A model generated the notes under the pieces. That model saw only the letters and a list, made by a program, of their open reading frames with translations. It was not told the origin of the DNA and made no database searches. 64,000 nucleotides of DNA from Parenemella sanctibonifatiensis (GTDB lineage Bacteria > Actinomycetota > Actinomycetes > Propionibacteriales > Propionibacteriaceae). The stretch covers positions 124,001-188,000 of the forward strand of contig NZ_NMVJ01000010.1 of NCBI RefSeq assembly GCF_002250565.1, read 5' to 3'. The translations under genes were made by a program, and so were the position numbers. This document shows positions 9,204 to 20,384 of the stretch, piece after piece. Position 1 is the first letter of the stretch; every line of letters starts with the position of its first letter.

Positions 9204-9232
9204 TTGACAGCGGAGTCATGGGGCGCTGGTAT
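9204..9232 (+). promoter_or_regulatory. Candidate promoter for the symporter gene
   Basis: A perfect TTGACA (9204-9209), a 17-bp spacer and TGGTAT (9227-9232). It would start transcription about 60 bases before the symporter ATG at 9302. Confidence 0.5.
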
Positions 9233-9301
9233 TGGTCCACTCGCCAGCGCGAGTGATCTTGGTCCGAGGCGGCCGGATCCGAAGAGATTGGGCAGGGAGC
9301 A

Positions 9302-10822
9302 ATGGGGATACTGGACTGGGTCGTCGTGGCGGTCTACTTCGTCCTGATGGCAGGCATCGGTCTGTGGGCGAAGTCGCGGGTCAAGAACGCGGCCGACTTC
9401 TTCACCGCCGGCGGCAAGATGCCCTGGTGGTTGTCAGGCATCTCGCACCACATGTCGGGTTACAGCTCGGCCGTGTTCGTCGGTTATGCCGCGATCGCGT
9501 ACGAGAAGGGCTTTGTCCTCTACATCTGGTGGGCGCTCGGCATTGCCTTCGCCATGGCGATCGGCGCTTGGCTGTTTGCGCCACGCTGGCCCCGGCTGCG
9601 GCAGCGGCTGGGCATCATCTCGCCGCTGGAATACCTGAAGGTGCGCTACAACGTGCCCACCCAGCAGATCCTGGCGTGGAGCGGCACCGCGCTGAAGGTC
9701 TTCGACGTCGGCGCCAAGTGGGCCGCGACTGCCCTGCTGCTCTACGTCTTCGCTGGCGTACCGCTGATCTGGGGCATCCTCATCACCGGTGGCGTCACGT
9801 TGATCTACAGCACCCTGGGCGGGCTGTGGGCTGACGCGCTGACCGACTTCAGCCAGTTCGTGATCCAGTTCATCGCCGCGATCGTGCTCGCGGTGGCGGT
9901 GATGGGTCGCCTGGATGGCTTCTCGACCATCTGGACGATGTGGGGACAACTGCCCGAGGACCGCTCCCAGCTGTTCAACGAGCCGTACACCGTGGGCTTC
10001 GTGATGGTCTACCTGATCATCAACACGCTCAGCTACAACGGCGGCACCTGGAACCTGGCGCAGCGCTTCATCGCCTCGCCCACCGGCAGCACCGCCCGCA
10101 AGTCGGCACTGCTGTCGATGGGTCTCTACATCGTGTGGCCGCTCGTGATGTTCTTCCCGATGTGGGCCGCGCCGCTGATCTTCCCTGAGCTCGTCGACAC
10201 CGATCAGTCATACGCCCTGCTGGCCCAGGAACTGCTGCCGGCCGGCCTCGTCGGTCTGGTGCTGGCGGGCATGTTCGCCCACACCATGGCGATGACCGGC
10301 TCGGATGCCGGCGCCATCTCGGCGGTCGTGACCCGTGACATCCTGCCGGTGCTGCGGCGCGGTGCCGGCAAGCTCACCGAGCAGGCGGAGCTGCGGGCGG
10401 GCCGGATCTCGGTGTTCAGCTTCATCCTGATCTCGATGGTGATCGCGGTCTTCGCCGACAACTTCGGCGGCGTCATCGGGCTGATCATCACCTGGTTCGG
10501 CGGCCTGGTCGGCCCGATCGCCATCCCGATGCTGCTGGGCATGCTGCCGTGGTTCCGCAACAGCGGCCCGATCGCGGCGATCAGCTCGTGGGCGTTGGGT
10601 GTGGTCGTCTTCGCCCTGCTGAAGTTCCCGCTGGCCGGCTGGCTGAAGGAGACCTTCCCGAGCGAGGCCCAGGCGATCGCCGTCGGCGCGCCGGTGATCT
10701 GCGCGATCATCCTCTACATCGTCATGGGCTTCGTGCATTCGGAGCGCACGGCGGAGGGCGACGAACTCATCGAGCAGCTCAACGTGGACGTCGACGACGT
10801 CCACGCGCAGCCCGCCGACTGA
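9302..10822 (+). CDS. Sodium:solute symporter (SSS family)
   Basis: An integral membrane protein of 506 residues with about 13 hydrophobic helices, of the SSS/SLC5 type. The N-terminus LDWVVVAVYFVLMAGIG, the FFTAGGKMPWWLSGISHHMSG block after the first helix, and MTGSDAGAISAVVTRDI in the region of the sodium-site helix fit the family. It should couple sodium entry to uptake of a small organic solute, but the substrate cannot be told. GGGAGC precedes the ATG. It stands alone between the lipoprotein and secY. Confidence 0.85.
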   Translation: MGILDWVVVAVYFVLMAGIGLWAKSRVKNAADFFTAGGKMPWWLSGISHHMSGYSSAVFVGYAAIAYEKGFVLYIWWALGIAFAMAIGAWLFAPRWPRLRQRLGIISPLEYLKVRYNVPTQQILAWSGTALKVFDVGAKWAATALLLYVFAGVPLIWGILITGGVTLIYSTLGGLWADALTDFSQFVIQFIAAIVLAVAVMGRLDGFSTIWTMWGQLPEDRSQLFNEPYTVGFVMVYLIINTLSYNGGTWNLAQRFIASPTGSTARKSALLSMGLYIVWPLVMFFPMWAAPLIFPELVDTDQSYALLAQELLPAGLVGLVLAGMFAHTMAMTGSDAGAISAVVTRDILPVLRRGAGKLTEQAELRAGRISVFSFILISMVIAVFADNFGGVIGLIITWFGGLVGPIAIPMLLGMLPWFRNSGPIAAISSWALGVVVFALLKFPLAGWLKETFPSEAQAIAVGAPVICAIILYIVMGFVHSERTAEGDELIEQLNVDVDDVHAQPAD

Positions 10823-10985
10823 GGGCAGGACCCCGACTCAGGGCACCCCAGCGCACCCTGGCTGCCCGCCCAGTGCGTACGGATGTGGGGAATCGGCGAT
10901 TGGTTGGTAGTCTGCGACGGTCCCCGGTTGCGGGGACTGCTCGCGCGTGCCCGCGAGAGTGTACGGAGAGACGAGAGGGCAGGCA

Positions 10986-12280
<1,295 letters not shown>

Positions 12281-12284
<4 letters not shown>

Positions 12285-12877
12285 GCCAGCCTGATAAGGT
12301 CGTCCGCCTCCTGATCATGGGCCCGCCCGGAGCGGGCAAGGGCACCCAGGCCACCGGCATCGCGCAGCGCTACGGCATTCCGGCGATCTCGACCGGTGAC
12401 ATGTTCCGCGCCAACGTCTCCCAGGGCACCCCGCTGGGGCTGGAAGTCAAGCGGATCATGGACGCCGGCGGCTACGTCAGCGACGAGATCACCACGGCCA
12501 TCGTCGCCGACCGGCTCGGTGAGCCCGACACCAGCAACGGCTGGCTGCTGGATGGCTACCCGCGTACGTTGGCCCAGGTCGAGGCACTGGACCGGCTCGC
12601 CGGCGACGAGGGCATCGACGCCGTCGTGGTGCTGGAGGCCGACGAGGAGGAGCTCGTGGCCCGGCTCGCCAAGCGTGCCCAGGAACAGGGCCGCAGTGAC
12701 GACAACGAGGAGACCATCCGCACCCGCCTCAAGGTGTACGCCGAGCAGACCCAGCCGCTGCTGGACGTGTACGCCGGACGTGACCTGGTCGTCGCGGTCG
12801 ACGGTCTGGGTCAGGTCGACGAGGTCGGTCAGCGAATCGCTGCCGCGTTGGAGGCCAAGCTGGAGGCACGCGGCTGA
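12281..12877 (+). CDS. adk: Adenylate kinase
   Basis: Interconverts 2 ADP with ATP + AMP in the cytoplasm. The 198-residue protein has the P-loop [10 protein letters not shown] (about residue 14), the AMP-site STGDMFR and the LLDGYPRT motif. The LID is the short, zinc-free form ([21 protein letters not shown]), typical of high-GC Gram-positives. It overlaps secY by four bases and map by one. Confidence 0.97.
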
Positions 12878-13713
12878 TGTTCGGGCGGGGTGTGGAGATC
12901 AAGACCCCGGACCAGGTCAAGCTGATGCGCAAGGCCGGTCTGGTGGTCGCTCGTGCCCTCAAGGCAACTGTTGCCGAGGTACGCCCGGGGATCTCGACCG
13001 GTGAACTGGACGAGATCGCGGCTGGCGTCATCGCCTCGGCCGGGGCCACCCCGTCCTTCCTCAACTACGGTGCCGAGTACGGCACCCCGTTCCCTGGCGT
13101 GACCTGCATCTCGGTCAACGAACAGGTCGTCCACGGCATCCCCGGCGAGCAAGTGTTGGCCGCCGGTGACATCGTCTCCATCGACTGCGGCGCGATCGTG
13201 GAGGGCTGGCACGGCGATTCGGCGGTCACCGTCACGGTGGGGGACCCCAGCCCGGCCGACCACGCTCTCAGCGAAGCCACCCGCCAAGGGATGTGGGCCG
13301 GCATCGCCGCCGCCAAGCTCGGCGGTCGGGTCACCGACATCTCCGCAGCAGTGGAGGCCAGCGTGCGGGCGGATTCGCCCCAGTGGGGGATCGTGTCCGA
13401 TTTCGTCGGGCACGGCATCGGATCGGCGATGCACCAAGTGCCTGACGTCCCCAACCAGGGCCGACCGGGCCGTGGCCCGAAGATCGTGGAAGGGCTGTGC
13501 CTGGCCGTGGAACCGATCGTCGTGGCAGGCGATCCGGCCAACGCCACCCTCGATGACGACTGGACCATCGTGACCATCGACGGTTCCCGGGCCGCCCACT
13601 GGGAACACACCATGACTGTCACCAAACACGGCACTTGGGTGCTCACCGCCGAGGACGGCGGCGAGGCCGAGCTGACCGCTGCCGGCGTGCCGTTCGGACC
13701 GTTGGCGGACTGA
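12877..13713 (+). CDS. map: Methionine aminopeptidase, type I
   Basis: Removes the initiator methionine from nascent proteins. The 278-residue metalloprotease shows all five metal ligands in context: SIDCGAIVEGWHGDSAVT (two Asp), VGHGIGSAMHQ (His), LAVEPIV (Glu) and AAHWEHTMTV (Glu). ATG overlaps the adk stop by one base, and its own stop overlaps the next gene by one base. Confidence 0.97.
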   Translation: MFGRGVEIKTPDQVKLMRKAGLVVARALKATVAEVRPGISTGELDEIAAGVIASAGATPSFLNYGAEYGTPFPGVTCISVNEQVVHGIPGEQVLAAGDIVSIDCGAIVEGWHGDSAVTVTVGDPSPADHALSEATRQGMWAGIAAAKLGGRVTDISAAVEASVRADSPQWGIVSDFVGHGIGSAMHQVPDVPNQGRPGRGPKIVEGLCLAVEPIVVAGDPANATLDDDWTIVTIDGSRAAHWEHTMTVTKHGTWVLTAEDGGEAELTAAGVPFGPLAD

Positions 13714-14450
13714 TGGCCGGCGCCGGGGGCTTTCCGCGTCGCTCGCTGCTGGTGGGCGGGGCGGCGTTGCTGGTCGGCGGACCAGCCGTGCTGGCCGGCT
13801 GCAACGGTCAGCCCGAACTGCAGCAGGAACGGCGCGAACCAGGTCCGGATCTGAGCTCCGAGCGGGATGCCCTGGTCGCAGATCTGCGTTCGGCGGGCCT
13901 GGCTGTGGATGCCGACGAGGTCGAGCACGCCGACACCACCCTTCACGAGTTGACCACGACCTACCTGGCCGGGTGGCGCATCGTTGAGGCGCGCCGCGAC
14001 CGCGAGCCGTGGCGGGCGTACCTGGGGTGGCAGCCCGGAGTCGGCGCGGTGCACCTGACCGGCAACCCGGCGGGCTTCTCCGAGATCTTCCTGGACCGAA
14101 GCGCCGGCAAGCCGCCCGCGCTGGACGAGGCGCTGGCCGTCACCATCGCGCAGGACTTCCTCGACACCACCTGGCACCTGCGTACGCTGCAGCACCGGAT
14201 TGCCTCGGTGACCGACATCCCCTGGCGGGAGAACGTTGGCAAGGGTGCCCGGGCGGACCTGAGCGAGCAGCTCGAACCGCTCATCACGCCGCCAGCCGCC
14301 ACCGCAGCAGGTGAGGGCTTCACGGTGGAATTGCACACCATCAGCCATGAGGTGCTGGTGCGCCACGAGGTTCTGATCGACTTCGCCGACGGGGTCCGGG
14401 ACCAGCCGCTCGAGCTGGCGGACCGGCTGCCGGTCGTCGTCGCCGAATGA
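13713..14450 (+). CDS. Tat-type lipoprotein of unknown function
   Basis: A 245-residue exported protein. The N-terminus has FPRRSLLVGG, a hydrophobic core and the lipobox LAGC, which suggests Tat export followed by lipidation. The mature part has no motif I recognise (WRAYLGWQPGVGAVHLTGN). Its start overlaps the map stop by one base, so it is probably co-transcribed with secY-adk-map. An earlier start would read through map in another frame. Confidence 0.75.
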   Translation: MAGAGGFPRRSLLVGGAALLVGGPAVLAGCNGQPELQQERREPGPDLSSERDALVADLRSAGLAVDADEVEHADTTLHELTTTYLAGWRIVEARRDREPWRAYLGWQPGVGAVHLTGNPAGFSEIFLDRSAGKPPALDEALAVTIAQDFLDTTWHLRTLQHRIASVTDIPWRENVGKGARADLSEQLEPLITPPAATAAGEGFTVELHTISHEVLVRHEVLIDFADGVRDQPLELADRLPVVVAE

Positions 14451-14476
14451 CACGCACCGGCTGCGGAGCGGGTGAG

Positions 14477-14482
14477 TAGACT
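14477..14482 (+). promoter_or_regulatory. -10 box for a leaderless DUF1707 transcript
   Basis: TAGACT ends seven bases before ATG 14490, which places the transcription start at the start codon. No convincing -35 box is visible. Confidence 0.5.
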
Positions 14483-14489
14483 TCAGCGT

Positions 14490-14870
14490 ATGAGCGACAA
14501 CCTCCCGATCTCATCGAAGTACCGCAGTCAGGCGGACCAGCCGGTGAGCGAGGAGGAGCGCAACGATCTCAACTCCCGACTCAACGAGGCATTCGGGCGC
14601 GGCGAGCTCAGCCATGACGAGTATCAGCAGGGGTTGGAGCGGTTGTACGCCGCCTCCAATCTGGGTGAATTGGTGCCGGTGGTGTCCAAACTGCCGGCCA
14701 AGCAGACCTACGACCAGCCAGCGATCGTGGAACAGTCCGCCGGCAAACCCGGCGAGCTCACCGAGGCGGCCCAGCCCAGCAACAAACTGGTGATGTACGC
14801 CGGCGTCGCCGTCGGCGGTGCGGTGGCGCTGATCGTGGTGCTGCTGATGCTGGTGCTGTTCGTCTTCTGA
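14490..14870 (+). CDS. DUF1707 domain membrane protein
   Basis: A 126-residue protein with an N-terminal DUF1707 domain (SEEERNDLNSRLNEAFGRGE, LSHDEYQQGLERLYAASNLGEL) and one C-terminal transmembrane helix. DUF1707 is a short actinobacterial domain usually placed before membrane segments; its role is not established. ATG 14490 is preferred to GTG 14472 because of the -10 box seven bases upstream. Confidence 0.8.
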   Translation: MSDNLPISSKYRSQADQPVSEEERNDLNSRLNEAFGRGELSHDEYQQGLERLYAASNLGELVPVVSKLPAKQTYDQPAIVEQSAGKPGELTEAAQPSNKLVMYAGVAVGGAVALIVVLLMLVLFVF

Positions 14871-14915
14871 GGTGCACGTCTTCTCAGGTGCGCAGCAGGC
14901 CCGGTCGGGGCCAAT

Positions 14916-14944
14916 TTGGGATGTTGGCGCTGCTCGCGTAGACT
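14916..14944 (+). promoter_or_regulatory. Candidate infA/alpha-operon promoter
   Basis: TTGGGA (14916-14921), a 17-bp spacer and TAGACT (14939-14944). It would give a leader of about 100 nt before infA. Confidence 0.6.
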
Positions 14945-15050
14945 CACTCCTTGGTCACCTGTGTGCCGGTGCCCACGTTCCTACAATCGTTCCAGACCAC
15001 CGTGGTCGCTCCGCGTCCGGGTCGTGCCTGGGGAAGGTTGAAACCGGAGA

Positions 15051-15272
15051 ATGGCGAAGAAAGAAGGAGCCCTCGAACTTGAGGGCACCGTGGTCGAGAA
15101 CCTGCCCAACGCGATGTTTCGCGTTGAGTTGGACAACGGTCACAAGGTGCTCGCCACGATCAGTGGCAAGATGCGGCAGCACTACATCCGCATCCTGCCC
15201 TCGGACCGGGTGGTGGTGGAGCTTTCTCCCTATGACCTGACCCGTGGTCGGATCGTTTACCGGCACCGCTGA
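15051..15272 (+). CDS. infA: Translation initiation factor IF-1
   Basis: IF-1 occupies the ribosomal A site during initiation. The 73-residue OB-fold protein ([42 protein letters not shown]) is full length and near-invariant. It heads the infA-rpmJ-rpsM-rpsK-rpsD-rpoA-rplQ cluster. Confidence 0.98.
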   Translation: MAKKEGALELEGTVVENLPNAMFRVELDNGHKVLATISGKMRQHYIRILPSDRVVVELSPYDLTRGRIVYRHR

Positions 15273-15308
15273 CCAGTTCCCAGTCCACCACGACGAGAAA
15301 GTTGCTCG

Positions 15309-15422
15309 ATGAAGGTTCAGCCGAGCGTCAAGAAGATGTGCGACAAGTGCAAGGTGATTCGCCGGCACGGTCGCGTCATGGTGATCTGTGACAACCCGCG
15401 GCACAAGCAGCGCCAGGGCTGA
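15309..15422 (+). CDS. rpmJ: 50S ribosomal protein L36 (zinc-binding form)
   Basis: A 37-residue protein reading [19 protein letters not shown] followed by [18 protein letters not shown]. The ligands CxxC, the later Cys and the His of NPRH make it the zinc-binding C+ form. ATG 15309 lies 36 bases after infA. A self-complementary 14-bp site at 15434-15447 follows the stop and might be an attenuator. Confidence 0.97.
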   Translation: MKVQPSVKKMCDKCKVIRRHGRVMVICDNPRHKQRQG

Positions 15423-15674
15423 GCAGGTCCCACCGGGCGTACGCCCGTGACAACTGAATAGATTCCAACGTGACGGCACCACCGCATTTCCGCTGATTCA
15501 TCAGCTTTCGCGGTGTCACCCCCGGACGAAGGCTGGGGCCCCACTGACACGCTGGTCACTGTCCGAATTGGCAGTGTCTCGGTAGGTCACAGGCGATGGG
15601 GAAGCCGCACGCAGACACCTTCGCGGTCCTGAATCCGGTGAGCACCGGGGACCGACATCCGAAAGGAATGCCAC

Positions 15675-16049
15675 ATGGCACGCCTCATTGGTGTTGACCT
15701 GCCGCGCGACAAGCGCCTTGAGGTCGCACTCACCTACATCTTCGGCGTCGGACGTACCCGTGCGCTGGAGACCCTCGAGGCCACCGGGATCAGCGGTGAC
15801 CTGCGCGTCCACGAGCTCAACGATGACCAGCTGGTCGCGCTTCGTGACCACATCGAGGCCAACTACCAGGTAGAAGGTGACCTCCGCCGTGAGGTGGCCG
15901 CTGATATCCGCCGCAAGGTCGAGATCGGCAACTACCAGGGCCGTCGTCACCGCATGGGCCTGCCCGTACGCGGGCAGCGGACCCGGACGAACGCGCGCAC
16001 CCGCAAGGGCAAGCGCAAGGCGGTTGCTGGCAAGAAGAAGGTCCGCTGA
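15675..16049 (+). CDS. rpsM: 30S ribosomal protein S13
   Basis: S13 contacts the A- and P-site tRNAs from the 30S head. The 124-residue product has [19 protein letters not shown], the [14 protein letters not shown] basic tail and the [15 protein letters not shown] signature. The 252-bp upstream gap may hold another promoter, but no box pair could be called. Confidence 0.98.
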   Translation: MARLIGVDLPRDKRLEVALTYIFGVGRTRALETLEATGISGDLRVHELNDDQLVALRDHIEANYQVEGDLRREVAADIRRKVEIGNYQGRRHRMGLPVRGQRTRTNARTRKGKRKAVAGKKKVR

Positions 16050-16080
16050 CAGCGGCGGTTGAGCGAGGAGAACAGACTTT

Positions 16081-16482
16081 ATGGCTACTGCAGGACGCGC
16101 GACCCGGACCAAGGTCCGTCGCAAGGAAAAGAAGAACGTTGTTTCGGGTCAGGCTCACATCAAGAGCACCTTCAACAACACCATCATCACCATCACCGAT
16201 CCCACTGGCGCTGTGATTGCGTGGGCCTCGGCCGGCACCGTCGGCTTCAAGGGCTCCCGCAAGTCCACTCCGTTCGCGGCTCAGATGGCTGCCGAGGCCG
16301 CCGGCCGTCGCGCCATGGAGCACGGCATGAAGCGGGTCGATGTGTTCGTCAAGGGTCCCGGCTCCGGCCGTGAGACCGCCATCCGTTCGCTGGGCGCGGT
16401 GGGCCTGGAGGTCGGCGCGATCGCCGATGTCACCCCCGTTCCCCACAACGGCTGCCGCCCGCCGAAGCGCCGGCGCGTCTGA
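16081..16482 (+). CDS. rpsK: 30S ribosomal protein S11
   Basis: S11 forms part of the platform near the mRNA exit. The 133-residue protein has [20 protein letters not shown] and the C-terminal [16 protein letters not shown], both invariant in the family. It lies between rpsM and rpsD in the standard order. Confidence 0.98.
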   Translation: MATAGRATRTKVRRKEKKNVVSGQAHIKSTFNNTIITITDPTGAVIAWASAGTVGFKGSRKSTPFAAQMAAEAAGRRAMEHGMKRVDVFVKGPGSGRETAIRSLGAVGLEVGAIADVTPVPHNGCRPPKRRRV

Positions 16483-16518
16483 GACCCCGACACGAACCAA
16501 GAAGAGGACTGATACACG

Positions 16519-17124
16519 ATGGCCCGTTACACCGGCCCCATGACCAAGAAGTCCCGTCGTCTCGGGACTGACCTCGTCGGCAACGACCAGGCTTTTGAGC
16601 GCCGCCCCTACCCCCCGGGTGTCCACGGCCGCGGCCGTACCAAGGACTCCGAGTACTCGCTGCAGCTGCGCGAGAAGCAGAAGGCGCGTTTCGCTTACGG
16701 CGTGCTCGAGAAGCAGTTCCGCCGCTACTACGTCGAGGCCAACCGTCACCCCGGCAAGACCGGTGACCAGTTGCTGCAGATCCTGGAGTCCCGGCTGGAC
16801 AACGTGATCTACCGCGCCGGCTTCGCCAACACCCGCCGCCAGGCCCGCCAGCTGGTGGTGCACGGTCACTTCCTGGTCAACGGCCAGAAGGTGAACATCC
16901 CCTCCTACCGGGTGACCCCTCACGACATCATCGACGTCCGCGAGAAGTCGCTCAACCTCCACCCGCTGGTGGTTGCGCGTGAGACTCACGACGCCGACAC
17001 CGTGCCTGCGTGGCTCGACTCCCGTCCCAACAAGGGTCGGATCCTCGTCCACAGCCTGCCGGTCCGCGAGCAGATCGTGATCGACGTCCAGGAGCAACTG
17101 ATCGTCGAGCTCTACTCCAAGTGA
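16519..17124 (+). CDS. rpsD: 30S ribosomal protein S4
   Basis: S4 is a primary 16S rRNA binder and assembly factor. The 201-residue product contains the S4 RNA-binding domain (ESRLDNVIYRAGFANTRRQARQLVVHGH) and the start MARYTGPMTKKSRRLG. No N-terminal zinc-binding Cys cluster is present. Confidence 0.98.
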   Translation: MARYTGPMTKKSRRLGTDLVGNDQAFERRPYPPGVHGRGRTKDSEYSLQLREKQKARFAYGVLEKQFRRYYVEANRHPGKTGDQLLQILESRLDNVIYRAGFANTRRQARQLVVHGHFLVNGQKVNIPSYRVTPHDIIDVREKSLNLHPLVVARETHDADTVPAWLDSRPNKGRILVHSLPVREQIVIDVQEQLIVELYSK

Positions 17125-17183
17125 CCTGAGGCCTTCGGGCCCTTCACTGGAGTTCTGCTCACCGGTACGGAAAGGAACCCCCC

Positions 17184-18194
17184 ATGCTCATTGCCCAGCG
17201 CCCCACTCTCTCCGAAGAGGTCGTTGACGAGCACCGTTCGCGATTCGTTCTCGAGCCCCTGGAGCCCGGCTTCGGCCACACCCTGGGCAACTCGCTGCGT
17301 CGCGCGCTGCTGTCCTCGATCCCTGGTGCCGCTGTCACCAGCATCAAGATCGAGGGCAACCCCCACGAGTTCTCCACCTTGGAGGGCGTCGTGGAGGATG
17401 TCGCCGACATCGTCATGAACCTCAAGGGTCTGGTGCTGTCCTCCGAGGAGGACGAGCCCGTCACGATGTACCTGCGCAAGGCAGGTGCTGGCCCCGTCAC
17501 CGCCGCCGACATCGCGCCGCCGGCCGGTGTCGAGGTGCACACCCCGGATCTGCACATCGCCACGCTGAACGACAACGGTCGGCTGGAGATGGAACTGATC
17601 GTGGAGCGTGGCCGTGGCTACGTGTCCGCCGCCCAGAACAAGAACCCCGACGCCGAGATCGGTCGAATCTTCGTCGACTCGATCTACTCGCCGGTCCTCA
17701 CCGTCGCCCTGAAGGTCGAGGCGACGCGTGTCGAGCAGCGTACGGACTTCGACAAGCTGATCCTGGACGTCGAGACCAAGCCGAGCACCACCCCTCGTGA
17801 CGCGGTGGCGTCGGCATCCCACACCCTCGTGGAGCTCTTCGGCCTCGGCCGCGAGCTTAACCTCGAGGCCGAGGGCATCGAGATCGGCCCGTCGCCTGTC
17901 GACGAGCAGCTCGCCGCTGACCTCGCCCTCCCGGTCGAGGACCTCAACCTGACCGTGCGGTCGTACAACTGCCTCAAGCGCGAGGGCATCCACACGGTGT
18001 CCGAGCTCGTGTCGCGCAGCGAGCAGGACCTGCTCGACATCCGCAACTTCGGTTCGAAGTCGATCGATGAGGTCAAGGCCAAGCTCACCGAGATGGGGCT
18101 GTCCCTCAAGGACTCCGCCCCCGGCTTTGATCCCACCACCGCCGTCGGTTACGACGACGATGACGCCGACTTCGCCGAGACCGAGCAGTACTGA
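17184..18194 (+). CDS. rpoA: DNA-directed RNA polymerase subunit alpha
   Basis: The alpha subunit dimerises to nucleate RNA polymerase assembly and binds UP elements and activators through its C-terminal domain. At 336 residues it is full length: N-terminal assembly domain with [23 protein letters not shown], a linker, and the C-terminal HhH-like domain ([36 protein letters not shown]). An acidic tail ends it. AAGGA precedes ATG 17184. Confidence 0.99.
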   Translation: MLIAQRPTLSEEVVDEHRSRFVLEPLEPGFGHTLGNSLRRALLSSIPGAAVTSIKIEGNPHEFSTLEGVVEDVADIVMNLKGLVLSSEEDEPVTMYLRKAGAGPVTAADIAPPAGVEVHTPDLHIATLNDNGRLEMELIVERGRGYVSAAQNKNPDAEIGRIFVDSIYSPVLTVALKVEATRVEQRTDFDKLILDVETKPSTTPRDAVASASHTLVELFGLGRELNLEAEGIEIGPSPVDEQLAADLALPVEDLNLTVRSYNCLKREGIHTVSELVSRSEQDLLDIRNFGSKSIDEVKAKLTEMGLSLKDSAPGFDPTTAVGYDDDDADFAETEQY

Positions 18195-18243
18195 CCCGAT
18201 GCCGCTGGGGGAGACCTCGGCGTAGAACACTGGAGAACAAGCA

Positions 18244-19005
18244 ATGCCGACACCTACCAAGGGACCGCGGCTGGGAGGCAGCCCGGCTCACGAACGCATC
18301 ATCCTGGCCAACCTCGCCAGCCAGCTCTTCGAGCATCGGGCCATTACCACGACCGAGACCCGTGCTCGACGTGTCCGCCCGCTCGCGGAGAAGCTGATCA
18401 CCAAGGCCAAGAAGGGCGACCTGCACTCGCGTCGCCTGGTGCTGCGGACCATCACCGACAAGACGATCGTCGCCGAGCTCTTCGACGAGATCGCCCCCTC
18501 GCTCAGCGACCGTGACGGTGGCTACCTGCGCATCACCAAGATCGGCCCGCGCAAGGGCGACAACGCTCCGATGGCGCTGCTCGAGATCATCGACGAGACC
18601 GTCGAGGAGTCGCGTGCGGCCAAGGAGAAGCTCGCTGCCCGCAAGAACAAGCAGGCCGTGAAGCCGAAGAAGTCCGCCGCCAAGGCTGCCGCAGCCGAGG
18701 AGGCCAAGGCCGAGGCTGAGGAGACCGAGGTCGACACCGCGGCCGACGCCCCGTACGGCGAGGACTCCTACCGGGGCGAGAACCCGCCGGAGGGCTTCGA
18801 CATCAAGGGCAACGAGGACTCGATGAAGTACCACGTGCCCGGCTCGACCTGGTACGACAACACCGTTGCCGAGGTCTGGTTCGCCGATGCCGAGGCCGCT
18901 CAGGCTGCTGGCTTCGAGCCGGCCGGCGGCGCCGATGCCCAGACAGTCTCCGATGAGACCGACGAGGCTGACGCCGACGAGGCCAAGGGCTCCGACGAGG
19001 CCTGA
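18244..19005 (+). CDS. rplQ: 50S ribosomal protein L17 with a C-terminal accessory domain
   Basis: Residues 1-120 are a complete L17 ([35 protein letters not shown]). The protein then continues to 253 residues, about twice the bacterial norm. First comes a Lys/Ala/Glu linker (residues 125-170), then a compact segment near residues 180-225 with [31 protein letters not shown] and AAGFEPAGG. The segment resembles a small module appended to several actinobacterial proteins; its role is unknown. An acidic tail closes the protein. Confidence 0.95.
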   Translation: MPTPTKGPRLGGSPAHERIILANLASQLFEHRAITTTETRARRVRPLAEKLITKAKKGDLHSRRLVLRTITDKTIVAELFDEIAPSLSDRDGGYLRITKIGPRKGDNAPMALLEIIDETVEESRAAKEKLAARKNKQAVKPKKSAAKAAAAEEAKAEAEETEVDTAADAPYGEDSYRGENPPEGFDIKGNEDSMKYHVPGSTWYDNTVAEVWFADAEAAQAAGFEPAGGADAQTVSDETDEADADEAKGSDEA

Positions 19006-19020
19006 TCCTCAGCTGTCTAC

Positions 19021-19059
19021 CATTCGGGCCGCTCACCGCTTCGGTGGGCGGCCCGAATG
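19021..19059 (+). terminator. Alpha-operon terminator
   Basis: A 17-bp stem (19021-19037 with 19043-19059, one G-U pair) with loop GCTTC, 15 bases after the rplQ stop. It is followed by a short T-rich stretch (CTGTTTCC). Confidence 0.85.
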
Positions 19060-19193
19060 CTGTTTCCGGTCGCTGGCCGAGACCCGCTGCCGGGTGCGGT
19101 CGGCGTACGCCCCGGGCCCGTGCCGCTCGTCTCGTTGGGGGTGGCTGGCTCGCCCGTGGGTAGGCTGAGGGCAGTCGTCATCGAAGGGACCCC

Positions 19194-20384
19194 ATGGGAC
19201 TGCGCATCGCCCAGCTCGCCAACTTCGTTGGCCCCACGTCCGGTGGGATGCGGCAGGCCATCGACAGCTTGGGCGCGGGCTATGTCCGCGAGGGCGTCGA
19301 GCGGATGCTGGTGATCCCCGGTGAGCACGACCGGATTTCCGAGACCGACAGTGGCACGGTGGTCGAGGTTGCCTCCCCCCACCTGTTCGGGCACTCCTAT
19401 CGGATGATCGCCCAGCCGTGGCGGGCGCTGTCGATGTTGGACCAGTTCCAGCCGACCAGCGTCGAGGTGTCGGACAAGTGGACGCTGTCGCAGGTCGCGA
19501 GGTGGGCCCGCAAACGGGGGATCGGCTCGGTGCTGTTCAGCCACGAGCGGCTCTCCGACATGTTGTCGATGTTCCTACGACGCCAGTTCGGTGTGGAGGC
19601 CGCGGTCGGCGCCCTCAACCGCCGGCTGGCGACCGAGTTCGACGCGGTGGTGGTGACCTCGGACTATGCGGCGGCGGAGTTCATCAACACCGGAGCCCGG
19701 CTGGCTCGGGTGCCGCTGGGCGTCGATCTCGAGACCTTCCACCCGCGGGTCGGGACTCCGGTTGACGACGGCATCCTGCGCGCGGCGTACGTGGGCCGCC
19801 TGTCGCGGGAGAAGAGCCCGGACCTGGCGATCCGGACGATGCTGGAGCTGCACCGCCGCGGCGTACCGGTGCAGATGGATGTGTATGGCACTGGCCCCGA
19901 TGAGCAGGAACTGCGGGACCTTGCCGAAGGTGGGCCGGTGACCTTCCACGGCTACGTCAATGGCCGCGACGAGGTGGCGCGCCGGTACGCCGCAGCTGAT
20001 GTGTCGCTGTCGGTGTGCCCGGCGGAGACCTTCGGACTGTCGGTGTTGGAGGCGCAGGCCTGCGGCACGCCGGTGGTGACCGCCAACCGGGGCGGCGGCA
20101 GCGAGCTGGTGACGCCCGAGAGCGGCGCCCAGGCTGACCCGGACCCGATTGCGTTGGCCGACACCATCGAAGCGAACATCATTCCGCGGCTGGGGCCGTC
20201 GTTGCGGGCGGCGGCCCGAGCACAAGCGGAGCGCTATCCCTGGTCGCGCAGCGTGCGGTTGATGCTCGAGCTGCATGAGCGGCTGCGTCGGGAGGGGCCC
20301 TACCAGGCTCACACCGGCGACGCGATCCGCGAGGGGTTGTCGAAGAACCGGCGTGCGGTGAAGAGCTTGTTGGGGAGGCACTGA
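19194..20384 (+). CDS. Glycosyltransferase family 4
   Basis: A cytosolic or membrane-associated retaining GT-B enzyme of 396 residues. The N-terminal acceptor domain starts RIAQLANFVGPTSGGMRQ. The donor-binding domain has VGRLSREKSPDLAI near residue 200 and the E-x7-E region ETFGLSVLEAQACGTPVV near 280, typical of GT4 enzymes using UDP- or GDP-sugars. The acceptor is unknown; mannosylated phospholipids or surface glycans are plausible. TAGGCT (19161-19166) and GAAGGGA precede the ATG. Its ATG-side neighbour at 20384 overlaps its stop by one base. Confidence 0.85.
   Translation: MGLRIAQLANFVGPTSGGMRQAIDSLGAGYVREGVERMLVIPGEHDRISETDSGTVVEVASPHLFGHSYRMIAQPWRALSMLDQFQPTSVEVSDKWTLSQVARWARKRGIGSVLFSHERLSDMLSMFLRRQFGVEAAVGALNRRLATEFDAVVVTSDYAAAEFINTGARLARVPLGVDLETFHPRVGTPVDDGILRAAYVGRLSREKSPDLAIRTMLELHRRGVPVQMDVYGTGPDEQELRDLAEGGPVTFHGYVNGRDEVARRYAAADVSLSVCPAETFGLSVLEAQACGTPVVTANRGGGSELVTPESGAQADPDPIALADTIEANIIPRLGPSLRAAARAQAERYPWSRSVRLMLELHERLRREGPYQAHTGDAIREGLSKNRRAVKSLLGRH

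Noticed and set aside
10885-10913. TGTGGG-N17-TAGTCT as secY promoter
   Set aside because: The -10 is plausible but the -35 is poor; not firm enough to list as a feature.
15557-15576. CACTG/CAGTG dyad before rpsM as a terminator or operator
   Set aside because: Only 5-bp arms, no T-tract and no partner regulator; too weak to call.
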